From NCBI GenBank assembly GCA_009776345.1, contig WRLS01000019.1, forward strand, positions 1 to 19,974: a stretch of DNA of 19,974 nucleotides, written 5' to 3'. The stretch's first letter is position 1, and every line of letters starts with the position of its first letter. This stretch comes from Oscillospiraceae bacterium (lineage in GTDB: Bacteria > Bacillota > Clostridia > Oscillospirales > Ruminococcaceae). Below are positions 6,616 to 13,675 of the stretch, in pieces. Below the pieces are notes generated by a model, which saw only the letters and a program-made list of their open reading frames with translations, was not told the origin of the DNA and ran no database searches. Position numbers and translations under genes: made by a program.

Positions 6616-7752
6616 ATGAAACCAAAAATCACCGTCTTCATATTCGCCGTTATGCTGCTTGGCATAGCGGCCATAAACCTTGCCTCCCCGGTCAGGGGCT
6701 TCTCCGAAAACGAAAACCGCTACCTCGCGCAGCTCCCCGCGTTTTCATGGGATACGCTTTTTGCGGGCAGGTATACGCCCGCGCTTGACGATTTTGTAAT
6801 CGACCAGTTCGCCTTCCGCGACAGCTGGGTCGGCGTGAAAACAATGGCGGAAAGGCTCCTGCTCAAAGGCTCCTCCGGCGGGGCGTACTTCGCTTCGGAC
6901 GGCAGTGTAATAGAGATGTTCACGCACATCGACCGCGACCGTTTTTCCCGCAACCTTACGCATATCCGCGATTTTGCCCTGCGCGCGCTGGAGGAAACCG
7001 GCGCGGAAACAACGGTGATGCTGGTCCCTACGCAGTCTATGGTCCGCCGTCATGTCCTGCCTCTTTTCGCGCCCGAAAACGGTAATGCCCTTCTCGGCGA
7101 GGCCGCCGCCGCGTTAGAAGGCGCGGCAAATTTTATCGACATAAGCCCATCGCTAAATCAGCACAGGGACGAGTATATCTTCTACAAAACCGACCACCAC
7201 TGGACATCTTTGGGCGCGTACTACGCCTACAACAGTATGCGCGGACAGCAGGGGCAGCCCATACGCGGGATTGAGCAGTTCCGCCTGCAAGTGCTTTCCA
7301 CGCGGTTTTACGGCACAACTTGGTCAAAGGCCAGCCTGTACAGCGCCCCGCCCGATGTTATAACCGCGTATATCACGCGGGAAACAGAGGGGCTTGGCGC
7401 ACTGCGCGTAGAATACAGCGATAACGGGCATATCTCCGGCTCCCTTTATGAGCCGTCTTTTTTGGCGGCAAAGGATAAATATTCCGTTTTCTTAAACGGC
7501 AACCACCCCATTGTGCGGATCGGCACAGGTTTAGAAAACGGGCGGCGGCTGATGGTCATCAAGGATTCCTTCGCCAACAGCTTCGCGCAGTTCCTTGCAG
7601 CCGATTATGAGGAGGTTATTCTGCTCGACCCCAGGTATTACCGCGGGCAGTATATAGATTTCGCGCGGGAAAACGATATAACCGATATTCTTGTGCTGTA
7701 TGGGCTGAAGGGCTTTACCGAAGACGCGAACCTGTATTTCATAACAACATAA
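6616..7752 (+). CDS. DHHW/AlgJ-like SGNH protein, MBOAT partner
   Basis: 378 aa. An N-terminal hydrophobic segment (about 5-24) anchors or exports the protein. The mature part begins with SENENRYLAQLP, then DQFAFRDSWVG, characteristic of the DHHW family. The name-giving motif KTDHHWTSLG is at 191-200 and the nucleophile-like serine segment VIKDSFANSF lies in the last fifth. These proteins resemble AlgJ/AlgX, SGNH-type extracytoplasmic transferases that accept acyl groups delivered by an MBOAT protein. GAGGA overlapping the MBOAT stop (6605-6609) and the nine-base gap indicate co-translation. Acetylation of an exopolysaccharide or wall polymer is inferred from this pairing. Confidence 0.88.
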   Translation: MKPKITVFIFAVMLLGIAAINLASPVRGFSENENRYLAQLPAFSWDTLFAGRYTPALDDFVIDQFAFRDSWVGVKTMAERLLLKGSSGGAYFASDGSVIEMFTHIDRDRFSRNLTHIRDFALRALEETGAETTVMLVPTQSMVRRHVLPLFAPENGNALLGEAAAALEGAANFIDISPSLNQHRDEYIFYKTDHHWTSLGAYYAYNSMRGQQGQPIRGIEQFRLQVLSTRFYGTTWSKASLYSAPPDVITAYITRETEGLGALRVEYSDNGHISGSLYEPSFLAAKDKYSVFLNGNHPIVRIGTGLENGRRLMVIKDSFANSFAQFLAADYEEVILLDPRYYRGQYIDFARENDITDILVLYGLKGFTEDANLYFITT

Positions 7753-7787
7753 CAACATAATCAATTCTATGAAAGGCGTGATGACCA

Positions 7788-8858
7788 ATGTTAAAATGGA
7801 ACGACAGCTTCCTAACCGATTTCACAAATGTAACCGCAAAGCGCAAACCGGATTTTGAGAACCTTAAAAAAGTGCTTGCCTGTGAAGCCTCCGCCCGCCC
7901 GACGCTTTTTGAATTCTTCCTCAATGATACGCTGTACACAAAGCTGGCGGGGGTAGACAGCATCCCGACCGACCTTGCCGGGCGCGGGCGCGTGCTGATC
8001 AGCGCATACCGTGCCGCGGGGTATGACTACTGCACGGTTACGGCGTCCGCCTTTGCCTTCCCGAACGAGCTTGACCAACACGGGAAAAAGAGCCGCTCCA
8101 TGAGCGAGGGCGCCGTAATAACCTGCCGCGATGATTACGACGCGTATAAATGGCCGGAGCCCGCAGATTTTTACGATCCCGCTTATTTGGACGAGCTGGC
8201 CGGTTTTCTCCCCGATGGCATGAAGCTTATCATACACGGCCCCTGCGGTGTTTTGGAAAACGTAATGCAGCTAACCGGCTACGAAGATCTCTGCTATTTG
8301 CTGGCGGACGACCCGGATTTAGTGCGGGAGATTTTCGACAATGTCGGCAGCCGCCTTGTGAAATACTACGAGCTTGCGGCAGGGCACGACAGCGTCGGCG
8401 CCTGTATTTCAAACGACGACTGGGGCTTTAATACACAAACGATGCTGTCCACCGCGGATATGCGCAAATATGTATTCCCGTGGCATAAAAAAATCGTGGA
8501 AACAATCCACGCGGCGGGACGCCCCGCGCTGCTCCATTCCTGCGGCAGGCTGGATGAGGTTTATGATGATATCATCGATGATATGCGCTATGACGGAAAA
8601 CATTCCTTTGAGGACGCAATTGAGCCTATCGAGGAAGCCTACGAAAGGCTCACCCCCAAAATCGCGCTGCTGGGCGGTATAGATGTAGATTTCGTCTGCC
8701 GCTCCACGCCGGAGGAGGTTTACAACAGGTCGTGCAAAATGCTTGAGCAAAGCGCGGGCAGGGGCGGTTTTGCCCTCGGCACCGGCAACAGCGTCCCCGC
8801 CTATGTCCCGCACGACGGGTACATCGCGATGATCTGCGCGGCGATATATAACGGCTGA
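7788..8858 (+). CDS. Uroporphyrinogen decarboxylase (URO-D)-family protein
   Basis: 356 aa with the URO-D/methyltransferase TIM-barrel pattern: HGPCGVLENVMQLTGYEDL in the middle, SNDDWGFNTQTMLS, LLHSCGRLDEVYDDI with H250 and C252 placed like the zinc ligands of MtaA/CmuA-type corrinoid methyltransferases, and a C-terminal GTGNSVPAYVPHDGY. True HemE proteins carry an N-terminal arginine motif for porphyrin binding that is not evident here, so heme synthesis is unlikely. These paralogues are common in anaerobes, often of unknown or methyl-transfer function, and no corrinoid protein is adjacent. Start at 7788; AAAGGCG (7772-7778) is the likely ribosome site. It follows the DHHW gene by 35 bases and may share its transcript. 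Confidence 0.85.
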   Translation: MLKWNDSFLTDFTNVTAKRKPDFENLKKVLACEASARPTLFEFFLNDTLYTKLAGVDSIPTDLAGRGRVLISAYRAAGYDYCTVTASAFAFPNELDQHGKKSRSMSEGAVITCRDDYDAYKWPEPADFYDPAYLDELAGFLPDGMKLIIHGPCGVLENVMQLTGYEDLCYLLADDPDLVREIFDNVGSRLVKYYELAAGHDSVGACISNDDWGFNTQTMLSTADMRKYVFPWHKKIVETIHAAGRPALLHSCGRLDEVYDDIIDDMRYDGKHSFEDAIEPIEEAYERLTPKIALLGGIDVDFVCRSTPEEVYNRSCKMLEQSAGRGGFALGTGNSVPAYVPHDGYIAMICAAIYNG

Positions 8859-8920
8859 ATCCTAAATTATGGCATTACCCCGGCCGATATAAATATTGTA
8901 AGATATACAAGGGGCTGAAA

Positions 8921-9466
8921 ATGGCTAAACAGCGAAAGCCGCGAAAACAGCGAAAAGAGCCGCTTAAAATTGAGCAGTACGCAAAAAGGCTCAGTTTTCG
9001 GTTGCAAAAGCTAAACGGTTATACCAGGTGCGCGCAGTGCGGCGCGCCCGCGGAAAGCAGTGCCGTAAATTTTTGCCCGGTTTGCGGCGGCGGCGATTTT
9101 GTTGAGGGGAGGGACAGCGATATGATCTATCGGAAAATACGCCTGGATGAAAGCGGGAAGGCCGTGATCTGCCCCTATTGCAGCAATGAGGAGCAGACCC
9201 CGGGCGAATACTGCATGATCTGCGGCAGTGAAATAATCAACCGCTGTACCGACCTTTATGACGAGCTTTCGGGCGAAACCGTAAAAGAAAATTGCGGGGA
9301 GGTCTTGCCGGGCAACGCGCGGTATTGCTATAAATGCGGCAACCCCGGCACATTTTACCGCCGCGGCTGGCTAAAAGACTGGCGCAGCGAAAACACCCGC
9401 AAAGCAATCGAAAACATAAATATCGCCGTGGATTACGACGACCTCAAATCAATGCGCAACGCATAA
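8921..9466 (+). CDS. Zinc-ribbon protein with three Cys4 modules
   Basis: 181 aa, not assignable to a named function. A basic N-terminus (KQRKPRKQRKEP) precedes three cysteine sets: C37/C40/C52/C55, C84/C87/C98/C101 and C109/C125/C136/C139, the first two with ordinary CxxC knuckles. The segment after the last set (TFYRRGWLKDW) and the charged C-terminus carry no recognised domain. Probably a zinc-binding nucleic-acid or protein adaptor. AGGGG about eight bases upstream supports the ATG at 8921. The TAA stop (9464-9466) lies inside a TTATGNA-type heptad array, so the natural C-terminus may have been altered by the repeat. Confidence 0.75.
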   Translation: MAKQRKPRKQRKEPLKIEQYAKRLSFRLQKLNGYTRCAQCGAPAESSAVNFCPVCGGGDFVEGRDSDMIYRKIRLDESGKAVICPYCSNEEQTPGEYCMICGSEIINRCTDLYDELSGETVKENCGEVLPGNARYCYKCGNPGTFYRRGWLKDWRSENTRKAIENINIAVDYDDLKSMRNA

Positions 9467-9489
9467 TAATTCATAATGCATAATTAAAA
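9461..9489 (-). repeat. TTATGNA heptad array (reverse orientation)
   Basis: GCATAAT, AATTCAT, AATGCAT, AATTAAA: seven-base units that are the reverse complement of the array at 11361-11395. It includes the stop codon of the zinc-ribbon gene. Confidence 0.7.
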
Positions 9490-9498
9490 AACGACACC

Positions 9499-9529
9499 GT
9501 AGGGCGGGGGCCTGTCCCCGCCTGCCCTA
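9499..9529 (+). repeat. GTAGGG palindrome
   Basis: GTAGGGCGGGG pairs with CCCCGCC and a trailing CCCTA, giving a long GC stem with the small loop GCCTGT. It joins directly to the heptad arm at 9526. Confidence 0.65.
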
Positions 9530-9556
9530 AAACCTATAACCTAAAACCTCAATCCT
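9526..9556 (+). repeat. Heptad arm (right type), four units
   Basis: CCTAAAA, CCTATAA, CCTAAAA, CCTCAAT, CCT: 31 bases. The left arm is missing and replaced by a GTAGGG palindrome. GCCGAAGGC follows, then the 175-base element. Confidence 0.75.
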
Positions 9557-9573
9557 GCCGAAGGCAAAACACC

Positions 9574-9748
9574 AAAACACCCGTCTTCAAAGCGTGACCG
9601 CTTTGAATCCACCCTCTTTAAAAAGAGGGTAAGGCTACAGTAAAATATATTCTTTCATTAAAAAAGCGCAAAACAACCGTAGGACGTACCCTCTTTTTTA
9701 AAGAGGGTGGCACCGTGACGACTTGTTCGTCGCGGTGACGGGTGTTTT
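9574..9748 (+). repeat. 175-base nested palindromic element, copy 2
   Basis: Same length and order as copy 1 (4940-5114). Outer ends AAAACACCCGTC (9574-9585) and GACGGGTGTTTT (9737-9748); hairpin TTCAAAGCG/CGCTTTGAA on the left and a CACCG(T)GACGA/TCGTC(G)CGGTG hairpin on the right; inner hairpins ACCCTCTTT/AAAGAGGGT at 9611-9630 and 9688-9708; core starting AAGGCTACAG. An outer pair, GCCGAAGGC before and GCCTTCGGC after, extends the symmetry. The core is in the same orientation as copy 1. Confidence 0.8.
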
Positions 9749-9757
9749 GCCTTCGGC

Positions 9758-9848
9758 AGGTTTTAGGATTTAGGTTTTAGGATTTAGGAAAGGACGGCGC
9801 AACAAATTTCTTCCCTTCCTAAAGCCTCAATCCTAAAACCTCAATCCT
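9758..9848 (+). repeat. Complete heptad-arm hairpin element
   Basis: 91 bases. Left arm 9758-9788 (AGGTTTT and AGGATTT alternating twice, then AGG), loop with AAAGGACG and CTTCCC, right arm 9818-9848 (CCTAAAG, CCTCAAT, CCTAAAA, CCTCAAT, CCT). Followed by a GC-rich inverted repeat that runs up to the -35 box of the next promoter. Confidence 0.8.
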
Positions 9849-9861
9849 GCGCGCAGCGCCT

Positions 9862-9890
9862 TTGACAAAGGCGCACATTTGTGCTACAAT
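9862..9890 (+). promoter_or_regulatory. Strong consensus promoter for the aminotransferase gene
   Basis: TTGACA (9862-9867), 17 bases, TACAAT (9885-9890), with an extended -10 TGC at 9882-9884. Transcription should start near 9897, giving a leader of about 30 bases. This shows that the upstream in-frame TTG at 9862 is a -35 box, not a start codon. Confidence 0.8.
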
Positions 9891-9927
9891 ATCGGCAGGA
9901 GCCGAAAAGGCAGATTGGCAGGTAAAT

Positions 9928-11133
9928 ATGGATTATCCCGTTTCCGCAAAAATGCGCTCACTGAAGCCGTCCGCAATCCGCGAAATTTTCCGCTACGCGG
10001 CGGACCCGTCCTATATCTCACTGGCGGCGGGCAGCCCCGCGCCCGAAGCCCTGCCGGTTAAGCTGGCACAGCGGCTAATGGCGCAGGTGCTTGAAGAAAT
10101 GCCGATGACCGCGCTGCAATACAATATGAGCGAGGGATACGCCCCATTGCGCCAAGCTTTGCGGGATTATTTGTCGTCGCGGCATAATATCATAAAAGCT
10201 TTCGACGACCTTATTATAACCTCCGGCGCACAGCACGCCATGGACTTGACCGCGAAAGTTCTGTGCGATGAGGGCGACACCGTAATCTGCGAGGAGCCGT
10301 CGTTTATAGGCTCGCTCAATACATTCCGCTCATACGGCATAAAGCTTGCCGGTGTCCCGATGGAAAGCGACGGCATTGATATAATACGTTTGGAAGAAAA
10401 ACTCTATGCTAATCCCCACGCCAAATTTATCTATGTAATCCCAAATTTCCAGAACCCAACGGGCATCACCATGAGCCTTGAAAAACGCAAAGCCGTATAC
10501 GCCCTTGCGAAAAAATACGGCACGCTCATCCTCGAGGACAACCCCTACGGCGACTTGCGCTTCGCGGGGGAGGCGCTGCCTTCCATAAAATCCATGGACG
10601 AGGACGGCATTGTATTCTACGCCGGGACATTCTCGAAAATATTGTCGCCCGGTATCCGCGTGGGATATTTGATCGCGCCGGAAGCCATCATGGGCAAAAT
10701 CATCGTGGCAAAGCAGTGTACGGATGTACACACAAATATGCTCGGGCAATCGTTGTGCCACCGCTTTATGACGCAGTGCGATGTGGACGCGCATATCTCG
10801 TCGCTTAAATCCATCTACGCGCATAAATGCTCGCTGATGCTGTCGGAGATGGAAAAGCACTTCCCGCGCACCGTTACTTGGGCAAAGCCGGAAGGTGGGC
10901 TGTTTATCTGGGCGGATATGGGTATGGACGGCGCGGAAATCGCCGCAAGGCTTGTAGCCGAAAAGCGGGTCTGCATCGTCCCCGGAAGCGCGTTCAGCAC
11001 AGACGAAAACACAAACACAACAACCGCGCGCTTCAACTTCTCCACCCCGCCGGATGATAAAATCATAACCGCGATCGGGCTGGCAGGGGAACTGCTGCGG
11101 GAGATTGTTAGGGAAGGAACAATTCATAATTAA
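9928..11133 (+). CDS. Class I/II PLP aminotransferase (KAT/LysN/MocR-catalytic type)
   Basis: 401 aa from the ATG at 9928, chosen because the promoter lies upstream and AGG at 9920-9922 precedes it. Fold-type I aminotransferase landmarks: LAAGSPAPEALP (32-43), NFQNPTG (173-179, N177), the PLP-ring aspartate D204 in EDNPYGDL, PLP lysine K237 in SKILSPGIRVGY, and a late ARFNFS with the carboxylate-binding arginine. It lacks the GntR-type helix-turn-helix of MocR regulators, so it is an enzyme, probably acting on 2-aminoadipate, aromatic or branched-chain amino acids; the substrate is not determinable. The last residues (TIHN) and the TAA stop come from a TTATGNA-type repeat, suggesting the original end was replaced. 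Confidence 0.93.
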   Translation: MDYPVSAKMRSLKPSAIREIFRYAADPSYISLAAGSPAPEALPVKLAQRLMAQVLEEMPMTALQYNMSEGYAPLRQALRDYLSSRHNIIKAFDDLIITSGAQHAMDLTAKVLCDEGDTVICEEPSFIGSLNTFRSYGIKLAGVPMESDGIDIIRLEEKLYANPHAKFIYVIPNFQNPTGITMSLEKRKAVYALAKKYGTLILEDNPYGDLRFAGEALPSIKSMDEDGIVFYAGTFSKILSPGIRVGYLIAPEAIMGKIIVAKQCTDVHTNMLGQSLCHRFMTQCDVDAHISSLKSIYAHKCSLMLSEMEKHFPRTVTWAKPEGGLFIWADMGMDGAEIAARLVAEKRVCIVPGSAFSTDENTNTTTARFNFSTPPDDKIITAIGLAGELLREIVREGTIHN

Positions 11134-11190
11134 AAACGGCGCGATAAATTTCTTCCCTTCCTATATCCTGAATCCTAAAACCTTAATCCT
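11119..11190 (+). repeat. Hybrid heptad element: TTATGNA-type left, CCTAAAA-type right
   Basis: The left side is AATTCATAATTAAAAA (11121-11136), containing the stop codon of the aminotransferase. The middle keeps the loop end (CGATAAATTTCTTCCCTT). The right arm is 11160-11190 (CCTATAT, CCTGAAT, CCTAAAA, CCTTAAT, CCT). The usual AGGTTTT arm has been exchanged. Confidence 0.6.
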
Positions 11191-11200
11191 GCCGAAGGCT

Positions 11201-11276
11201 GTAGGGTCGGGGTTCCATCCCCGACCGCGAATATTCGATTTGATTTTGACGGTCGGGCATGGAAGCCCGACCCTAC
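11201..11276 (+). repeat. Inverted pair of GTAGGG palindromes
   Basis: GTAGGGTCGGGG...CCCCGACC (11201-11226) faces its near reverse complement GGTCGGGC...GCCCGACCCTAC (11251-11276). The 24 bases between include the palindrome CGAATATTCG. Each half is itself a hairpin, and the pair can form one larger hairpin. Confidence 0.75.
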
Positions 11277-11295
11277 ATGAAAAATATATTATGCT

Positions 11296-11343
11296 GTAGG
11301 GGCGATTTCCAATCGCCCGCGGGCGGCAGATTGCCGCCCCTAC
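11296..11343 (+). repeat. Inverted pair of GTAGGG palindromes
   Basis: GTAGGGGCGATT...AATCGCCC (11296-11318) followed two bases later by GGGCGGCA...TGCCGCCCCTAC (11321-11343). The two halves have different stem bases but the same outer GTAGGG/CCCTAC. Confidence 0.7.
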
Positions 11344-11360
11344 GCAAAACCGTTTTTTAA

Positions 11361-11395
11361 CTATGCATTATGAATTATGCATTATGCATTATAAA
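11361..11395 (+). repeat. TTATGNA heptad array upstream of trpS
   Basis: CTATGCA, TTATGAA, TTATGCA, TTATGCA, TTATAAA: five exact 7-base steps, ending just before the AAGGAG ribosome site of trpS. No T-box leader is visible in the 277 bases before trpS. Confidence 0.75.
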
Positions 11396-11410
11396 TAAGG
11401 AGAACCCGCC

Positions 11411-12418
11411 ATGGCTAACCAACCGCAAAAAAGAAAAATATCCTTCTCCGGCATACAGGCATCGGGGGACATCCACCTGGGCAATTACCTTGGCGCCATA
11501 AAAAACTGGGTCGCGCTGCAGGAGCAGTACAGCGGCGTGTACAGCATTGTTGATATGCACGCGATAACCGTCCGCCAGGACCCAAAATCACTGCGGGACA
11601 ACACGCTGCGCGCCTATGCGCTAATGATTGCCTGCGGCATTGACCTTAATAAAAGCATCTTTTTCATCCAAAGCCATGTGCCCGCACACGCGGAGCTTGC
11701 ATGGGCGCTGGGCTGTTATACGCCTTTCGGCGAGCTTGGCCGCATGACGCAGTTCAAGGACAAATCCGCAAAAGGCGAAGATAACATCAACGCCGGGCTG
11801 TTTACCTACCCGATACTCATGGCAAGCGATATTTTGCTTTACGATGCCGACGTCGTGCCCGTAGGCGAAGACCAGAAGCAGCATCTTGAGCTGTCGCGCA
11901 ACATAGCATTGCGGGTCAACGGCATTTACGGCAATGTGTTTAAAGTCCCGGAGGCTTTTATTCCTAAAGTCGGCGGGCGGATTATGAGCCTTGCCGACCC
12001 AACTAAAAAAATGGCGAAATCCGATGACAACCCAAAAGCGGCAATCGCCCTGCTTGACACAAAAGATGTAATCATGAAAAAATTCAAAAGCGCCGTCACC
12101 GATTCCGAAGCCGAAATCGTTTACCGCGAAGGCAAGGACGGCATCAACAACCTGCTTACAATCTACAGCATCGTCACCGGCAAAGACATCCCGGCTGCCG
12201 AAAAGGAATTTTCAGGCATGGGCTACGGCGTTTTTAAGCCTGCGGTGGGGGAGGCCGTCGCGGATTTCCTGGCGCCGATCCAAAAACGCTTCGACGAGCT
12301 TTACGGGGACAAGGCACAACTGGAGCAAATTTACCGCGAAAACGCGCAAAAAGCCGCCGAAGAAAGCGGGAAAACGCTCCGCAGGGTTTACGATAAAATC
12401 GGGTTTGTGCCGCGGTAA
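11411..12418 (+). CDS. trpS: Tryptophanyl-tRNA synthetase
   Basis: 335 aa, standard bacterial length. Class Ic synthetase that activates tryptophan with ATP and charges tRNA-Trp. The N-terminus reads SFSGIQASGDIHLGNYLGA (11-29); the IHLGN stretch is the HIGH signature in the usual TrpRS context. KMAKSDD (200-206) is the KMSKS loop with Ala for the first Ser, common in this family. Segments such as VDMHAIT and YPILMASDILLYDADVVPVGEDQKQH also match. AAGGAG at 11397-11402 supports the ATG at 11411. The nearest downstream genes are BrnT/BrnA, 34 bases away. Confidence 0.97.
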   Translation: MANQPQKRKISFSGIQASGDIHLGNYLGAIKNWVALQEQYSGVYSIVDMHAITVRQDPKSLRDNTLRAYALMIACGIDLNKSIFFIQSHVPAHAELAWALGCYTPFGELGRMTQFKDKSAKGEDNINAGLFTYPILMASDILLYDADVVPVGEDQKQHLELSRNIALRVNGIYGNVFKVPEAFIPKVGGRIMSLADPTKKMAKSDDNPKAAIALLDTKDVIMKKFKSAVTDSEAEIVYREGKDGINNLLTIYSIVTGKDIPAAEKEFSGMGYGVFKPAVGEAVADFLAPIQKRFDELYGDKAQLEQIYRENAQKAAEESGKTLRRVYDKIGFVPR

Positions 12419-12452
12419 GATTTTACACATAATATAAATAGGGGAAATTGTT

Positions 12453-12755
12453 TTGATTGAATTAAATGGCAAAAATTTCGATTGGGATAATACAAAGAAT
12501 ATAATAAACATAAATAAACATGGGGTTTCTTTTAGAGAAGCGGCAACAGTGTTTTCTGACAGAAGGGCTGTAGAAATCGACGATACCGAGCATTCGCAGC
12601 ACGAAGAAAGATTTTTAATAATCGGTCGGAGCCGAAAGCTGCGTTTGCTGGTTGTGTGCCACTGTTACAGGGAAAACGACACGGTTATACGTATCATATC
12701 TGCACGAAAAGCAGTCAGCGAAGAAATTAAGTTATATGGAGGCGATGAAGCTTGA
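12453..12755 (+). CDS. brnT: BrnT-family toxin
   Basis: 100 aa. BrnT is an RNase-type toxin with a RelE-like fold. Family pattern: FDWDNTKNIININKHGVSF (8-26), EAATVFSD, a DD.EHSQHEERFLIIG segment, RLLVVCHCY and the terminal IRIISARKAVSEEIKLY. Start is a TTG at 12453 with GGGG at 12441-12444; the only nearby ATG (12466) is out of frame. It overlaps the next gene by four bases (TTGA). The toxin-first order is normal for brnTA. The DNA is visibly more AT-rich than the neighbouring synthetase genes, which suggests horizontal acquisition. Confidence 0.9.
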   Translation: MIELNGKNFDWDNTKNIININKHGVSFREAATVFSDRRAVEIDDTEHSQHEERFLIIGRSRKLRLLVVCHCYRENDTVIRIISARKAVSEEIKLYGGDEA

Positions 12756-13003
12756 AAGAATACTACGACTTTTCAAACGGCCGCAAAAACCCCCACGCTG
12801 AAGCAATATTAAAAGAAGGCTATTCTGTTACCGTGCATTACAGCCCCCAAGATATAGCTAAAAGCCACCTTGATGACACAAAGGATATTATACAGGCATT
12901 GGTTGAGCTAATGTCTGCCGATGACCTAAAGCGATTGGTAAGGCATATCAGAAATAACTATGATTTACCGTGCGCTCCTGAGGTTTGGGAAAATTTAGTA
13001 TAA
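12752..13003 (+). CDS. BrnA-like antitoxin of the BrnT toxin
   Basis: 83 aa, from a TTG at 12752 that overlaps the brnT stop as TTGA; GGAGG at 12738-12742 is well placed. The N-terminal YDFSNGRKNPHAEAI resembles the N-terminus of BrnA antitoxins (YDFS..KRNP). The rest differs from the usual BrnA ribbon-helix-helix: GYSVTVHYSPQDIA, then a helical LDDTKDIIQALVELMS and a C-terminal LVRHIRNNYDLPCAPEVWENL. Position and overlap make it the cognate antitoxin. Whether it binds DNA and autoregulates is unclear, as no evident RHH core remains. It ends 44 bases before lexA, directly abutting the lexA operator candidate. Confidence 0.75.
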   Translation: MKEYYDFSNGRKNPHAEAILKEGYSVTVHYSPQDIAKSHLDDTKDIIQALVELMSADDLKRLVRHIRNNYDLPCAPEVWENLV

Positions 13004-13026
13004 CAATACGCCGGTATTGATATACT
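13004..13026 (+). promoter_or_regulatory. Candidate lexA operator and extended -10 promoter
   Basis: Inverted repeat CAATAC (13004-13009), GCCG, GTATTG (13014-13019), directly followed by TATACT (13021-13026). The last TG of the operator plus A at 13020 makes an extended -10 (TGATATACT), so a repressor here would cover the promoter. The 6-N4-6 layout resembles LexA boxes, but the sequence is unlike the Gram-positive GAAC-N4-GTTC box. No good -35 box was found. Confidence 0.45.
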
Positions 13027-13047
13027 ACTATTTATGGGGGTTACAGT

Positions 13048-13635
13048 ATGGAAAAGGTAAACAACCGCAGGCAAAAAATATATGAGTATATCGTCGGCAG
13101 GGTGGGCGGCGGCGTTTCCCCCAGCGTGCGGGAAATCTGCCGCGACCTTGGCATCTCGTCAACTTCTACCGTACACAACGATTTACATCATATGGCGGAA
13201 AACGGCCTTATTGAAATGGACGATGGCCGCAACCGCACAATCCGCCTAACCGGCAGCGCAATGGTGCAGGTGCCGCTGCTTGGGACTGTGACAGCGGGCG
13301 CGCCGATTTTGGCGTTTGAAAACATCGAGCAGTACATCCCCGTCGGCCTGTCAAACGCGCGCGGGCGCGACCTGTTCGCGCTGCGGGTAAAAGGCGACAG
13401 CATGACAGGCGCGGCGATCCTCGATAAAGACATCGTGGTTGTCGAAAAAACGCCTGTCGCCGAAAACGGCCAGATTGTCGTGGCGATGATTGACGAGGAA
13501 GCCACGGTAAAACGCTTTTTCCGGGAAAAAGGCAGCGTAAGGCTCCAGCCGGAAAACGACGCCTATGAACCAATTATATCCAAACGCGTCAATATTTTGG
13601 GGAAAGTTATCTCGGTTATAAGGATGTACGGCTGA
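13048..13635 (+). CDS. lexA: LexA repressor (SOS response)
   Basis: 195 aa, slightly short of the 200-210 norm. It represses DNA-damage genes and cleaves itself when stimulated by RecA filaments. The N-terminal winged helix (about 1-68) has SPSVREICRDLGISSTSTVH and NGLIEMDDGRNRTIRL. The cleavage site is A83-G84 in GTVTAGAPILAFENIEQYI; the catalytic dyad is S118 in KGDSMTG and K155 in EATVKRFF. The recognition helix, SSTSTVHNDLHHM, differs from the Bacillus-type SSTVHGHL at positions likely to face DNA, consistent with the unusual operator candidate just upstream. GGGGG at 13036-13040 serves the ATG at 13048. tyrS starts 40 bases downstream. Confidence 0.96.
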   Translation: MEKVNNRRQKIYEYIVGRVGGGVSPSVREICRDLGISSTSTVHNDLHHMAENGLIEMDDGRNRTIRLTGSAMVQVPLLGTVTAGAPILAFENIEQYIPVGLSNARGRDLFALRVKGDSMTGAAILDKDIVVVEKTPVAENGQIVVAMIDEEATVKRFFREKGSVRLQPENDAYEPIISKRVNILGKVISVIRMYG

Positions 13636-13638
13636 CGC

Positions 13639-13662
13639 AGGATTTAGATTTGAGGATTGAGA
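13639..13662 (+). repeat. Partial heptad arm that leads into the tyrS ribosome site
   Basis: AGGATTT, AGATTTG, AGGATTG, then AGAAAGGGACA. The last part resembles the loop start (AAAGGACG) of complete elements and here acts as the Shine-Dalgarno sequence (AAAGGG, 13662-13667) for tyrS. Confidence 0.6.
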
Positions 13663-13675
13663 AAGGGACAAAATA

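Noticed and set aside
7788..8858. Heme-pathway HemE
   Set aside because: The H-x-C zinc-type motif is present and the HemE N-terminal arginine motif is not evident, so it is a URO-D paralogue.
11134..11410. T-box leader before trpS (also considered for tyrS and serC)
   Set aside because: The spacers are fully occupied by known repeats; no T-box core sequence or specifier structure was seen.
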